From: DASVWZ01 sp963708575
GTDB taxonomy: Bacteria; Acidobacteriota; Terriglobia; Terriglobales; Acidobacteriaceae
NCBI GenBank assembly: GCA_963708575.1
Contig: CAVPTB010000007.1
Location: 2,170,001 to 2,234,000 of the forward strand
Direction: 5' to 3'
DNA: 64,000 nt
Below the pieces are notes generated by a model. The model saw only the letters and a list, made by a program, of their open reading frames with translations. It did not search any database and had not been told where the DNA came from. The stretch's first letter is position 1; each line of letters opens with the position of its first letter. Of the stretch, positions 17,523-25,931 are shown one piece after another. The translations under genes and the position numbers were made by a program.

Positions 17523-17624
17523 GTTAGGGAAGCCTTCCCGCGGCTATAAGATTCAAAACTGAACTGTCCCGAAACAAACCCCATTCAGATTCTCAGCATC
17601 CACAACATCCTGTCCGGGGGTGAA

Positions 17625-18188
17625 ATGAGCAAAAAGAGTGGGAAAACGCGAGGGTTGGCGAATCCGTCCGGACTTAAACCGTTCGACGCCGACGATAAAC
17701 AGTTGCTTCGAGTGGTTATCGAAACGCCCAAGGGAAGCCGCAACAAGTTTGCTTTCGATGTTGACGAACACATTTTCGAATTGAAGACGGTGTTACCGGC
17801 CGGAATGGCGTTTCCCTACGACTTTGGCTTTGTGCCTTCGACCAAAGCCGATGACGGCGATCCGGTAGATGTTCTGGTCTTGATGGACGAGCCGGCCTTT
17901 CCCGGATGTTTGTTGAGCTGCCGCCCAATTGGAGTCATTGAAGGTGAGCAAATTGAGAAAAAGAAGAAGAAGCGCAACGATCGGATCGTTGCCATCGAGC
18001 AGAACGCGCACGCGTGGACCAATGTGAAATCCATGGACGACTTGGGCAAACACTTCGTGCGGGAACTCGAAGAATTTTTTGTCGACTACCACCAACTGTC
18101 GAACAAAAAGTATCGTGTGTTGGACGTGAAGGGGCCAAATCAAGCGCGGAAGTTGGTGAAGTCCGGCAAGCGGAAAGCTGGGAATTAA
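17625..18188 (+). CDS. ppa: Inorganic pyrophosphatase, family I
   Basis: The 187-residue protein hydrolyses pyrophosphate. It shows the substrate and metal motifs of soluble family I enzymes: IETPKGSRNKF near 32-42, PYDFGFVPSTKADDGDPVDVLVL with the signature DGDPVDV, and a later HFFxxY-like FVDYHQL region. An extra lysine-rich stretch (EKKKKKRNDR) follows the EGEQ segment, where typical enzymes have DEKGxNDK. This divergence suggests a member of the less studied PPase-like subgroup, but catalytic aspartates are kept. Confidence 0.88.
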   Translation: MSKKSGKTRGLANPSGLKPFDADDKQLLRVVIETPKGSRNKFAFDVDEHIFELKTVLPAGMAFPYDFGFVPSTKADDGDPVDVLVLMDEPAFPGCLLSCRPIGVIEGEQIEKKKKKRNDRIVAIEQNAHAWTNVKSMDDLGKHFVRELEEFFVDYHQLSNKKYRVLDVKGPNQARKLVKSGKRKAGN

Positions 18189-18209
18189 AAGACGCGGGGA
18201 TCTCCTCCT

Positions 18210-18563
18210 ATGAAGTTGCTCGTTCTCCGTTTCCTGATCGGCGGGACGGTGGTTTCCACGTTCGCAATCCTTGGCGGCCTTTTCAAGCCGAAGAGTTTTG
18301 CCGGACTGTTCGGAGCTGCTCCTTCGGTTGCTCTAGCCACACTCGGCCTAACCATAGCGAGCGAAGGAGCCCGGTATGCGGCCATCGAGGCTCGCTCGAT
18401 GATTGCTGGGGCGATTGCATTTTTCATCTGCGCATCGCTGGTTAGCCGGGTCATGATGCACCACCGATGGAGGGCTCTTGCGGTCACTAGTTCGTCGATT
18501 CTGGTATGGCTTGCAGCAGCTCTCGGGCTTTGGTTTGTGTGGCTGCGGTTCGCTCAGCTATGA
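18210..18563 (+). CDS. Small membrane protein, DUF3147-like
   Basis: The 117-residue product has three or four hydrophobic segments (LVLRFLIGGTVVSTFAILGGLF, PSVALATLGLTIA, MIAGAIAFFICASLV, SILVWLAAALGLWFVWL). The FLIGG...KPKSFAGLFGAAPSVAL pattern matches the DUF3147 family. It ends in an ATGA overlap with the following gene, also DUF3147-like. Function unknown. Confidence 0.72.
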   Translation: MKLLVLRFLIGGTVVSTFAILGGLFKPKSFAGLFGAAPSVALATLGLTIASEGARYAAIEARSMIAGAIAFFICASLVSRVMMHHRWRALAVTSSSILVWLAAALGLWFVWLRFAQL

Positions 18564-18979
18564 AGGTTCAAGTCGATTTTTCCGATGTTGGCGAGACGAA
18601 GTGGTTCGAGTATGTCTTGCGATTTGTGTTCGGAGGATCCGTTACCGTAATCGCAGGAATCATTGCCAAGGAGTTTGGTCCGGTCCTCGGAGGACTGTTT
18701 CTTGCTTTTCCTGCTATCTTTCCCGCCAGCGCGACTTTGATCGAAAAACATGAACGGGGAAAGAAGGAACGGTTGGGACTGAACGGCACCAAGCGCGCCG
18801 CGCAGGCCGTTTCCACTGACGCCGCAGGCGCTGCAATTGGAAGCATCGGTCTGGTAGCTTTCGGATTCGTGGCTTGGCAGACCCTGCCGCGTCATTCCGC
18901 TTGGTTGGCGCTCTCGGCAGCCACTCTTGCGTGGTTAGCTCTGTCGGCGCTCCTGTGGGAGCTCCGCAAACGATGGTGA
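18560..18979 (+). CDS. DUF3147 family membrane protein
   Basis: The 139-residue product starts MKVQVDFSDVGETKWFEYVLRFVFGG and continues KEFGPVLGGLFLAFPAIFPASATLIEKHE, the core of DUF3147. Four membrane segments are likely. It overlaps the preceding DUF3147-like gene by 4 nt, and the pair may form a hetero-oligomer; this is inference. An in-frame start at 18506 exists but lies inside the upstream gene and adds no conserved sequence. Confidence 0.82.
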   Translation: MKVQVDFSDVGETKWFEYVLRFVFGGSVTVIAGIIAKEFGPVLGGLFLAFPAIFPASATLIEKHERGKKERLGLNGTKRAAQAVSTDAAGAAIGSIGLVAFGFVAWQTLPRHSAWLALSAATLAWLALSALLWELRKRW

Positions 18980-19009
18980 CACTGGCCGGCGTGTTAAACA
19001 GGTAGATCG

Positions 19010-21562
19010 CTACTTCAATCCCCCGACTACAAACAAGTCCGACAGAGTCTGATAGTAGCCAAAAGCAAAAGCTGTGGCCTCTCCATTTCCCACCACGGGT
19101 GAAATGGAGACGACACCCGTACGATCGGGTGGAGCGAGGACGCGAAGCGGCGTCATCTTGCCGGTCGCCACATCGAGGCGGTAGATGTTCATCGGCACTT
19201 CCCCGGGACGATAGATGAGCACTCCCTTGCTGTCGGCGGTCCAGTTGGCAGGAACGTATCCCAAGGGCCCGGGAATAGTGTGGGACGGCCCACCGTCGAC
19301 CGCAAATACAGTCATCGGTTGACTGGTTGCTCCGCCAACCACCGACTTTCCATCGGGTGAAGGATTGGTTGCGTAGAATCCCTCTGGAGTGATCGCGCGT
19401 GGCTTGGACCCGCCTTGAAGATCGACGACGAAACTCTGTCCGGCATGACCGGGCAAGTTACCGTCAATCACGACACGTTTGCCATCTGGCAGGAATTGTC
19501 CTCCCAACTGAACGTGCTCGAAGTCAGGCAGCGGGATCTCTTGAGTTTTGCCGGCGCCGACTGGGAACAACGTTAGCCGCGGCGGATTTCGCTGCGTGAA
19601 GCTGAGCACCCACTTACCGTCAGGCGATAAAGACTCCGCCGAACCCGATCCAAGGTTGATGGGCGGCGAACCGTCGATTTTGCGAATGGCGACGGCATCC
19701 TCGCTACCGGTGGGCGGGCTGTTCTCTCCGAAAAGAATCCATTGTCCGTCCGATGACAGGCTGCGAGGCAGGCTCCACTCGAACCAAGAAAGATCCTGAT
19801 TCGAACCATCCGCGCCGGTAAACGCCATGCCCAAACGTTCGTTATCTACGCTGAGAAGCACCCGTCCGTCTGTTGCGATATCGCGGAGAGTCAACCCTTC
19901 TCCAGCAGGCAAAATCTTGCGCTGACGGCCGGAAAGGTCCACCGCCCACAAGGAACGCTCTGTAGCCCCGTCTTCGACTGCGGTAAACCAAACCTCGTCG
20001 CCGCTTGGCGCCCACGCGAGGCCATACTCTTCTTGCCACTCTCCGGTCAGCGCAGTCTTTTTACCCGCAAGATCTACCATCGCGACCGAACCGCTCACCT
20101 CATAGCGGCCGGGATGGTCGAGGAAGGCGATGCGATCTCCTTTTGGAGAAAAACGCACGTGGCTAATAGCTCCGGATGTCGAGTACAGGACCTTGCCAAT
20201 CGGATATTCGAGATTGTCCTTGGAATTGCTATGGTGCACGGCCGCGAGTTCGCCGGTCGGACTCCAGTCGGCCCAAGGAACATCCTGAAGAAGTTCGCGG
20301 GGAGTGCCACCGACCATGGGCGCTCGAGCCAGAGTGGCATGCTCGAATTCCAAGCGTCCCCCAGCAGTGCCGCGAAGGCTGAGAGCGAGCTCGCTCGAGC
20401 GTGACAGCGCGAGGAGGTCGGCCTGACCGAAATCGAGCGGCCTGGCCAAAAGAGAATTCTCCAGGGTGGAGTAGATCTGCAGAGGTCGACCGTTCCATGC
20501 GGCACTGTAAAGGACCGTACGTCCGTCAGGGGAAAATCGCGCGTTGTAGACGGTTCCTCGCTGAAAAGTAATGCGGTGATATGACGGCATGCCCCGGGGT
20601 GCGAAGAGGTATCCTAGCGCGGCCCCGGTCGCAATGATGAATGCCACACCCGCCAGTATCGCCAGCCAGCGCTTGGAATGGGATTTACCCGCGCGGTATG
20701 GGACATTCCGGGCAGTTGCCATTCCCGACAAGGTAGTGAGGGCGAAGGCGACGTCTCGGGCAGACTGAAAGCGGCTTTCCGGCTCCTTTTCCAGACAGTG
20801 CCGGACGATTTGGTCGAAGCTCGGCGAAATCTCCTGGCTGATCGTGTCCAGTTCGGGTGGCTCCTCTTTGAGGACAGCCGTCATGGTGTCGACTTCGGTC
20901 TCTCCGGAGAACGCCCGCTTGCCGGTGAGCATTTCGAACAGGATGGCGCCGAGACTGAAAATATCGCTACGATAGTCGACCGATTTGCCGCGCAGCTGTT
21001 CCGGCGACATGTAGGCGACCGTGCCAAGGATAGAGCCCGCCTTGGTCTGAGTAGTCATGGTCTCAACAGAACGGTTCTCACCCACCTCGCGGCTCGTGAG
21101 TTTGGCGATGCCGAAATCGAGAATCTTGAGGTGGCCATCGCGTGTGATAAAGAGGTTTTCGGGCTTCAGATCGCGGTGAACGATGTGCTTTTCATGAGCT
21201 GCGATCAGGCCTTGGGCAATTTGCGCGGCGTATTCCGCAGTTTGACGCGGGGAGACCGGACCATCCAACAAGCGTTGACGCAGGGTCCGACCCTGCAGGA
21301 GCTCCGAGACGATGTAAGGCGCGCCATCGTTCATGCCGATGTCATATATGGCAACGATGTTGGGATGGCTGAGCGCGGCGGCCGAGCGGGCTTCCTGCTC
21401 GAAGCGGCGCAGGCGGTCGGAATCCTGGGCAAGCGAAGGTTTGAGGATTTTTACGGCAACGTCCCGGCCCAGACGGTCGTCACTGGCCCGGTAGACCTCG
21501 CCCATTCCCCCTGAGCCTATCTGTTCAAGGATTCGATAGTGACCCAGGACTTGGCCAATCAT
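19010..21562 (-). CDS. Membrane Ser/Thr protein kinase with C-terminal TolB/WD40-like propeller
   Basis: About 850 residues. The cytoplasmic kinase domain (roughly residues 10-280) has GSGGMGEVY, VAVK with the ATP lysine, HRDLKPENLF, DFGIAKL and GTVAYMSPEQLRG, so it should be active. A single membrane helix follows (WLAILAGVAFIIATGAALGYLF, about 300-322), then an extracytoplasmic propeller with repeated FSPDGRTVLY / LSPDGKWVLS / PSPDGKSVVG units. This architecture is very common in Acidobacteria and likely senses an external signal. ATG 21562 is used; a TTG nine bases upstream is possible. A good promoter lies just upstream. Confidence 0.93.
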   Translation of the reverse strand: MIGQVLGHYRILEQIGSGGMGEVYRASDDRLGRDVAVKILKPSLAQDSDRLRRFEQEARSAAALSHPNIVAIYDIGMNDGAPYIVSELLQGRTLRQRLLDGPVSPRQTAEYAAQIAQGLIAAHEKHIVHRDLKPENLFITRDGHLKILDFGIAKLTSREVGENRSVETMTTQTKAGSILGTVAYMSPEQLRGKSVDYRSDIFSLGAILFEMLTGKRAFSGETEVDTMTAVLKEEPPELDTISQEISPSFDQIVRHCLEKEPESRFQSARDVAFALTTLSGMATARNVPYRAGKSHSKRWLAILAGVAFIIATGAALGYLFAPRGMPSYHRITFQRGTVYNARFSPDGRTVLYSAAWNGRPLQIYSTLENSLLARPLDFGQADLLALSRSSELALSLRGTAGGRLEFEHATLARAPMVGGTPRELLQDVPWADWSPTGELAAVHHSNSKDNLEYPIGKVLYSTSGAISHVRFSPKGDRIAFLDHPGRYEVSGSVAMVDLAGKKTALTGEWQEEYGLAWAPSGDEVWFTAVEDGATERSLWAVDLSGRQRKILPAGEGLTLRDIATDGRVLLSVDNERLGMAFTGADGSNQDLSWFEWSLPRSLSSDGQWILFGENSPPTGSEDAVAIRKIDGSPPINLGSGSAESLSPDGKWVLSFTQRNPPRLTLFPVGAGKTQEIPLPDFEHVQLGGQFLPDGKRVVIDGNLPGHAGQSFVVDLQGGSKPRAITPEGFYATNPSPDGKSVVGGATSQPMTVFAVDGGPSHTIPGPLGYVPANWTADSKGVLIYRPGEVPMNIYRLDVATGKMTPLRVLAPPDRTGVVSISPVVGNGEATAFAFGYYQTLSDLFVVGGLK

Positions 21563-21589
21563 GGAAGACAATATAGTTGGACGCGCGCT

Positions 21590-21618
21590 ATGTTAGGACC
21601 GAAGTAAAGTTAAGTCAA
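21590..21618 (-). promoter_or_regulatory. Sigma-70-type promoter for the Ser/Thr kinase
   Basis: On the minus strand TTGACT and TAACAT are separated by exactly 17 bp. The predicted transcription start is only about 20 nt before the kinase ATG, so the transcript would have a very short leader. Confidence 0.55.
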
Positions 21619-21762
21619 CTATGAGCGCTAAGCTTGTCAGCCTGCTTTCCCCACGGGCCGTAGAGACGCGAGCCTGCGCGCCAAGGCCACAGCCTGCATC
21701 AGACCTATTGTGGTACCCTCGACAGAGCCAAAATCAACTATAGGAATGGCAAGTTTCTCCGA

Positions 21763-22356
21763 ATGAGAATCGCACGGAATGGTACCCTCGCGTCCAAGAT
21801 CGTAGTTTGGGCAGGCGTCATCGCTTCAGTCCTCCTCTTTGCTTCCTCTCTCGCCGCGGCGCAAGAGATCACCCGGTACGACATATTCGGTGGCTATTCG
21901 TACATGAGGTTCGATAGTCCGACAATCGGGTTTGCCAACCAAAGCAACACGAACGGCTGGAATGTGAATGGTGCGGTGAACATTGGCGACAGCTTTTCGG
22001 CTGTAGCCGATGTGAGCGGCAATTATGGCGACAAACTCACTCTGTATCACTTCATGATCGGTCCGAGGTATTCCTGGCGGTTCGAGAAATCGCGGATTTT
22101 CGCGGAGGCGTTGTTTGGCAAGGCGCAGGACTCGGTCAATATTCCTCAGCCGACTAGAAGCGGTTTTGAAAGCGTCGGCCGCTCATTCGCAGGGGGCGTC
22201 GGCTACGACTGGGACATCAACCACCGCTTCAGTTACCGGGTCGTGGAGGTTGACTACTTGAATACGCACACTTTTGGAGTTACCCAGAACAATGTCAGGG
22301 TTTCTACGGGCATAGTGATCCACCTGGGACACACCGGCCGAAGACCGAGACTCTGA
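21763..22356 (+). CDS. Outer-membrane beta-barrel protein (porin-family, OmpA/OprF-like barrel)
   Basis: The 197-residue product has a signal sequence (IVVWAGVIASVLLFASSLAAAQ) and then alternating strand patterns typical of an eight-stranded barrel: YDIFGGYSYMRFD, GWNVNGAVNIGDSFSAVADVSGNYG, TLYHFMIGPRYSWRF, IFAEALFGKAQ, FAGGVGYDWDIN, FSYRVVEVDYLNTHTFG, and a final NVRVSTGIVIHLG strand. It is a small acidobacterial outer membrane barrel of unknown role. Confidence 0.78.
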   Translation: MRIARNGTLASKIVVWAGVIASVLLFASSLAAAQEITRYDIFGGYSYMRFDSPTIGFANQSNTNGWNVNGAVNIGDSFSAVADVSGNYGDKLTLYHFMIGPRYSWRFEKSRIFAEALFGKAQDSVNIPQPTRSGFESVGRSFAGGVGYDWDINHRFSYRVVEVDYLNTHTFGVTQNNVRVSTGIVIHLGHTGRRPRL

Positions 22357-22441
22357 AGAGACATCAGTTGGCTTGGACTTGGACTGCGACGGCGTCCGAG
22401 CGTTGATCGGAAGACTCCATTCTTATCGAAAGGGTTACAGG

Positions 22442-23519
22442 ATGCTGAGTAAGGCGACGAATCTGGCTGTGATGGTGGTAGGAATGTTGTGCCTGGCGGG
22501 ATGTGGAGGATCGTCCACTCATCTTGCCTACGTGACTTTGACGCAAAACAATACGGTTGCTGCGTACCGCATCAACAACAGCACGGGAGCCTTCACCAGT
22601 ATTGTTGGATCGCCCTACTTTGCCGGAAATTCGCCATCTGCCATCTTGATCAGCCCTTCGAAGCAGTTCGTCTATGTCGCGAACCAGATCGACAACAACA
22701 TTTCGTTGTTTAAGGTGGACAGCAATATCGGGTCGATCACTGAAGTCATGCCACGTACTCCGACAGCGGTTTCTCCGGTTTCCATGGTGATGAATGCCGC
22801 GGGCACTTTCCTGTTTGTGACGAACGCAGTATCCTCCAGCATTTCGGTTTATGCCGTAGATTCTTCTAGCGGGGCCCTCAGCCAGATTTCCGGATCTCCA
22901 TTTGCGACTCTCGCCGGCCCGGGAGCACTGGCGATCACCCCATCTGGAAGCTTCCTGTTCATGGCAAACAGCAACCTGGCCTCGGTTTTCGCCTATGCGG
23001 TTGGTTCGAACGGCGCTCTCACGCAGGTCGCCGGTTCGCCATTTTCGGTCGGCACGGGACCCATCGCAGTAGCGGTTGATCCGAGCTGGAAAATTCGTTT
23101 ACGTCGCCAATTCCTCGGCCAACACCCTGAGCGTTCTTTCGATCGGATCTTCAGGCGTGCTTACGACTGTTCCTGGGACGCCGATCGCCACCGGCACGTC
23201 GCCCAATGGGATCGCGATTCCGCCTTCGGGCAGTTACATATACGTTACGAATCAAGGATCGAGTAATGTATCGATCTACTCGGTGGATTCGACGACGGGT
23301 ACTCCTACGCCGATTACGAACTCGCCGGTTACAGTGACCGGAAGCCCGTCCTTCGCTTTGTGGGATCCCAATGGGAAGTGGATGTACGTGGGCGGGCAGA
23401 CTTCGAAGATCATCTCGGAATATCCCTTCGATACCAAAGACAACAACGGTACGCTTTCGACCTCGAACCAATCGTCTTCAACCGGCGTAGCGCCGGGCGG
23501 GATGGTCGTAACACAATAG
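22442..23519 (+). pseudogene. YVTN/lactonase-like beta-propeller lipoprotein, interrupted by a +1 frameshift
   Basis: The ATG at 22442 gives a lipoprotein signal (MVVGMLCLAGCGG) and repeats such as SPSKQFVYVANQIDNNISLF, NAAGTFLFVTNAVSSSISVY and TPSGSFLFMANSNLASVFAY. The frame breaks at about 23087, where one extra T makes PSWKIRLR of what should read PSGKFVYVANSSANTLSVL; the other frame then runs to 23519. Removing it gives about 358 residues, the usual size. These propellers are related to 6-phosphogluconolactonase but most are cell-surface proteins of unknown function. The break is not in a homopolymer run. Confidence 0.8.
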
Positions 23520-23538
23520 AAGAGATGGATATCTGGCC

Positions 23539-24543
23539 ATGGTGAATTTTGGCGTCGTCGGATTCGGCTTGCACGCAGTAAAGCGCCTGATGCCCGGATT
23601 CATCGCTTCGAGTCACTGCCGCGTTACTGCATTGTCGCGGCGGGATATGGATAAAGCCCGACGTTCCGCCTCTGACTTCAAGATTCCCCTCGCCTTCGAT
23701 TCCGTTGAAGAACTCTGTCGGTCAAAGGAAGTAGATGCCGTTCTCGTCACAACTCCGAATGCCTTGCATTTGGCAGATGTACTGACTGCGATCCGCTACG
23801 GCAAAGCGGTGTTGTGCGAGAAGCCGATGGGTGTGAATGCTGCGGAGTGCCAGCAGATGGTCGAGGCCGCGAAAACGGCAAAAGTGCTGCTCGGAGTGGC
23901 GCAGGTTTTTCGATTTGAAGACAGCACTGCCTGGTTTCGAAAAAAAGTGGCGGAACAGAAGATCGGGAGGCTGCTTTTCGCACGCTCCGAGTTTTCATTT
24001 GCCGCTAGTGCCCAGCATCCGCGGACCTGGATTCGAGACCTAAGCGTTGCGGGTGGCGGCCCGGTATCCGATGTCGGGGTTCACTGTGTCGACGCGTTGC
24101 GATTCATTTTGCAGGACGAAGTCGTGCGTGTCACGGCCCGGGGTGGGTTTGACGGCTCAGGGAGCGTCGAAGAGGCCGCCAGTCTGCTGCTGGAGTTTTC
24201 GCGCGGCACCTTAGCGACGGTAACCGTATCCTTCCGCGCGGAGTACCGCACACCCATGGAATTTGTCGGCGATGGCGGAGTGCTCCGAGGAGACAACGCT
24301 CTGACCGTGGACAGACCCGTAGTTCTCGAAGTGACTCGAGGCGGAGATGTCCTGGAGTCCGTTACCGTGAACAATGCCAACGCCTACACGCGACAGGTCG
24401 ATGCTTTCGCCGAAGCCTTCGAGAAGAAGACACCGTTCCCAGCCACTGGGGAAGATGGATGGCAGAATCAAGTGATTCTTGACGCCGCTTACCGCAGCAT
24501 GCGCACGGGCAAAACTGAGAATGTGGCATTGGTGTCTTGCTAG
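23539..24543 (+). CDS. Gfo/Idh/MocA-family NAD(P)-dependent oxidoreductase
   Basis: The 334-residue protein begins with a Rossmann motif (FGVVGFGLHAV), then has the family hallmark CEKPMGVNAAEC near residues 94-105 with the conserved lysine of EKP, and a C-terminal alpha/beta sheet domain (GGGPVSDVGVHCVDALRFIL with the conserved D and H). Enzymes of this family oxidise or reduce sugars and inositols. It follows the broken lactonase gene by 19 bp and may be co-transcribed. Substrate unknown. Confidence 0.9.
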   Translation: MVNFGVVGFGLHAVKRLMPGFIASSHCRVTALSRRDMDKARRSASDFKIPLAFDSVEELCRSKEVDAVLVTTPNALHLADVLTAIRYGKAVLCEKPMGVNAAECQQMVEAAKTAKVLLGVAQVFRFEDSTAWFRKKVAEQKIGRLLFARSEFSFAASAQHPRTWIRDLSVAGGGPVSDVGVHCVDALRFILQDEVVRVTARGGFDGSGSVEEAASLLLEFSRGTLATVTVSFRAEYRTPMEFVGDGGVLRGDNALTVDRPVVLEVTRGGDVLESVTVNNANAYTRQVDAFAEAFEKKTPFPATGEDGWQNQVILDAAYRSMRTGKTENVALVSC

Positions 24544-24586
24544 ATCTTCCCCGCCGAATGTAGCCGAAAACGGTCCAGCACAATTT

Positions 24587-25312
24587 CTACTGACCGCCGT
24601 CGTAGTCCTGGGGCGTTGGAACCGGGTTCGTGGGAATGCCTTTGGCTTGAACAATGGCCCAATGCCAATCCTGATCAGGACCGAGAATATTCCCCAACTT
24701 GGCGGTAAAAACTGCGGTGGCGGATGGTGCGGCAGTCCCCTTGAGATGAAGCAGAAGGGTCGTGTCGGATCGCTTCTCCGTCGGAGCAGGGGTGTCCTGT
24801 GAGGCGGGAAGCAGTCTTACCAGACTTTCGTAGTTGTCGGGTTCGGCGCGAACGATGGTGAGACCGATGGTGATTTCACGCAGGCTCCACTCCGATCCGT
24901 TATGCACTGAAATTTGCAGCGTATCGTCATTGATGATTGCCGGGCCGTCGAGCTTAGCGACGTCGGCTGCGGGCAAATCCATGGGAGTGACTGGCAGACT
25001 CAGCAACGACGTAGCGTTTGCGTTAAAGGACAGGCTGCAGGTTGCGTCCGGAGAGATGATCTGGAAATTCTTGCCCGATGGTTCGATGGCTAGCTCCAGT
25101 CCTCCGGGTACATGACGAGTCTCTGCCTGCTGCATCACTTGGGTTAGGTTGTCGTTATCGATGATCGGCGCGGCCGTCGAAACTTTTTTGGTGCGCGCCA
25201 ATCGCGCGAGATCTCCGAGCGAGACGGCATCATCTGATTGAGCGAGCGCACATACCGGAAGCAAGAGCCCGAGCAGGGCTGCCGCCATCGCGAGTGGGAG
25301 ATTTCGAACCAT
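24587..25312 (-). CDS. Secreted hypothetical protein
   Basis: The 241-residue product starts MVRNLPLAM and has a signal peptide ending VCALAQ. The mature part opens with SLGDLARLARTKK, a short motif seen at the start of many acidobacterial exported proteins, then a predicted all-beta body (LELAIEPSGKNFQIIS, TLQISVHNGSEWSLREITIGLTIV, TLLLHLKGTAAPSATAVFTAKLG) resembling an immunoglobulin-like fold. I do not recognise a family. An in-frame start at 25354 is possible but puts the signal sequence too far from the N-terminus. Confidence 0.65.
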   Translation of the reverse strand: MVRNLPLAMAAALLGLLLPVCALAQSDDAVSLGDLARLARTKKVSTAAPIIDNDNLTQVMQQAETRHVPGGLELAIEPSGKNFQIISPDATCSLSFNANATSLLSLPVTPMDLPAADVAKLDGPAIINDDTLQISVHNGSEWSLREITIGLTIVRAEPDNYESLVRLLPASQDTPAPTEKRSDTTLLLHLKGTAAPSATAVFTAKLGNILGPDQDWHWAIVQAKGIPTNPVPTPQDYDGGQ

Positions 25313-25723
25313 ATTGAAGATGCGAGACCCGCGTGCTCTCCGATACTGGCACATAGGTTCGTATCTAAAATTCTAGTCAGAAACCGGCCAAGAAAAGGTG
25401 TGGAGTTACCGAACGAGGGTCGTAGAACTTTGGTGCGGAAGGGTTCGGGAGGGAAGAAAATCACGGGCGTGCGAGACGATAGTGGAACGCAACGGGGCGC
25501 ACGCCCGCGAATACTCTACAGCTACAGCAGGCCAGAGGAACGGAAACGTGTGACTGGATCGGCCACCGGCATCGGCTCTCTCTTGAAAATCCAACGAGCC
25601 ACCGCGAAACCCAATGCCGCGTAGCAGATGTGCATCAACTTCATAATCCACCCCCAGTTGTGCGACAGCACCGTAAGGGGAGGCGATGGCGCAACGTTAC
25701 CAAGGCCGCGCTGGACGGTCAAT

Positions 25724-25763
25724 CCACCTACGTGCCATAGGAGTGGCACGAAAGGGTAGGTGG
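25724..25763. repeat. Nested inverted repeat (hairpin) in intergenic DNA
   Basis: Outer arms CCACCTA / TAGGTGG enclose inner arms GTGCCA / TGGCAC around the loop TAGGAG, with one and seven unpaired bases between the two stem parts. There is no T-tract, so it does not look like an intrinsic terminator. It could be a REP-type element, a structured RNA or a protein-binding site. Confidence 0.55.
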
Positions 25764-25884
25764 TAACCAGACTGGGAAGCCTGTCGCCAGAATGCAGAGG
25801 CTGGCCTCCCCCAAAACCGCTGAGTTTTCAATAATAAGTGGAGCAGAGGCACTGCTATCAAGCTGAGAAGCCAGTCGCCAAGGG

Positions 25885-25912
25885 AAAAATAGGGGCAGCT
25901 GCAGCTGCCCCC
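25885..25912 (-). terminator. Intrinsic terminator after the BNR-propeller gene
   Basis: A perfect 20-bp palindrome (arms GGGGCAGCTG / CAGCTGCCCC, 25892-25911) is followed on the minus strand by TATTTTTCCC. It lies 20 bp past the stop of the minus-strand gene. Because the palindrome is perfect, at least three or four central bases form the loop. Confidence 0.75.
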
Positions 25913-25931
25913 TTGAAGATGGTGATTCCCT

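Larger units (their letters stand above)
25313..25931. other. Intergenic region with a structured inverted repeat and a terminator
   Basis: No supported gene was found in these 619 bp. Short open frames are present on both strands, including a 40-residue one at 25522-25644 (minus) with a hydrophobic start, but nothing supports them. The region holds a nested inverted repeat at 25724-25763 and the terminator of the BNR-propeller gene at 25885-25912, both listed separately. The left end should carry the promoter of the secreted hypothetical gene. Confidence 0.6.

Noticed and set aside
20678..21514. 278-codon plus-strand open frame
   Set aside because: Antisense to the kinase domain of the Ser/Thr kinase.
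25522..25644. 40-residue minus-strand open frame with a hydrophobic N-terminus
   Set aside because: Could be a tiny membrane protein, but there is no clear ribosome-binding site or recognisable motif, so it is not called.
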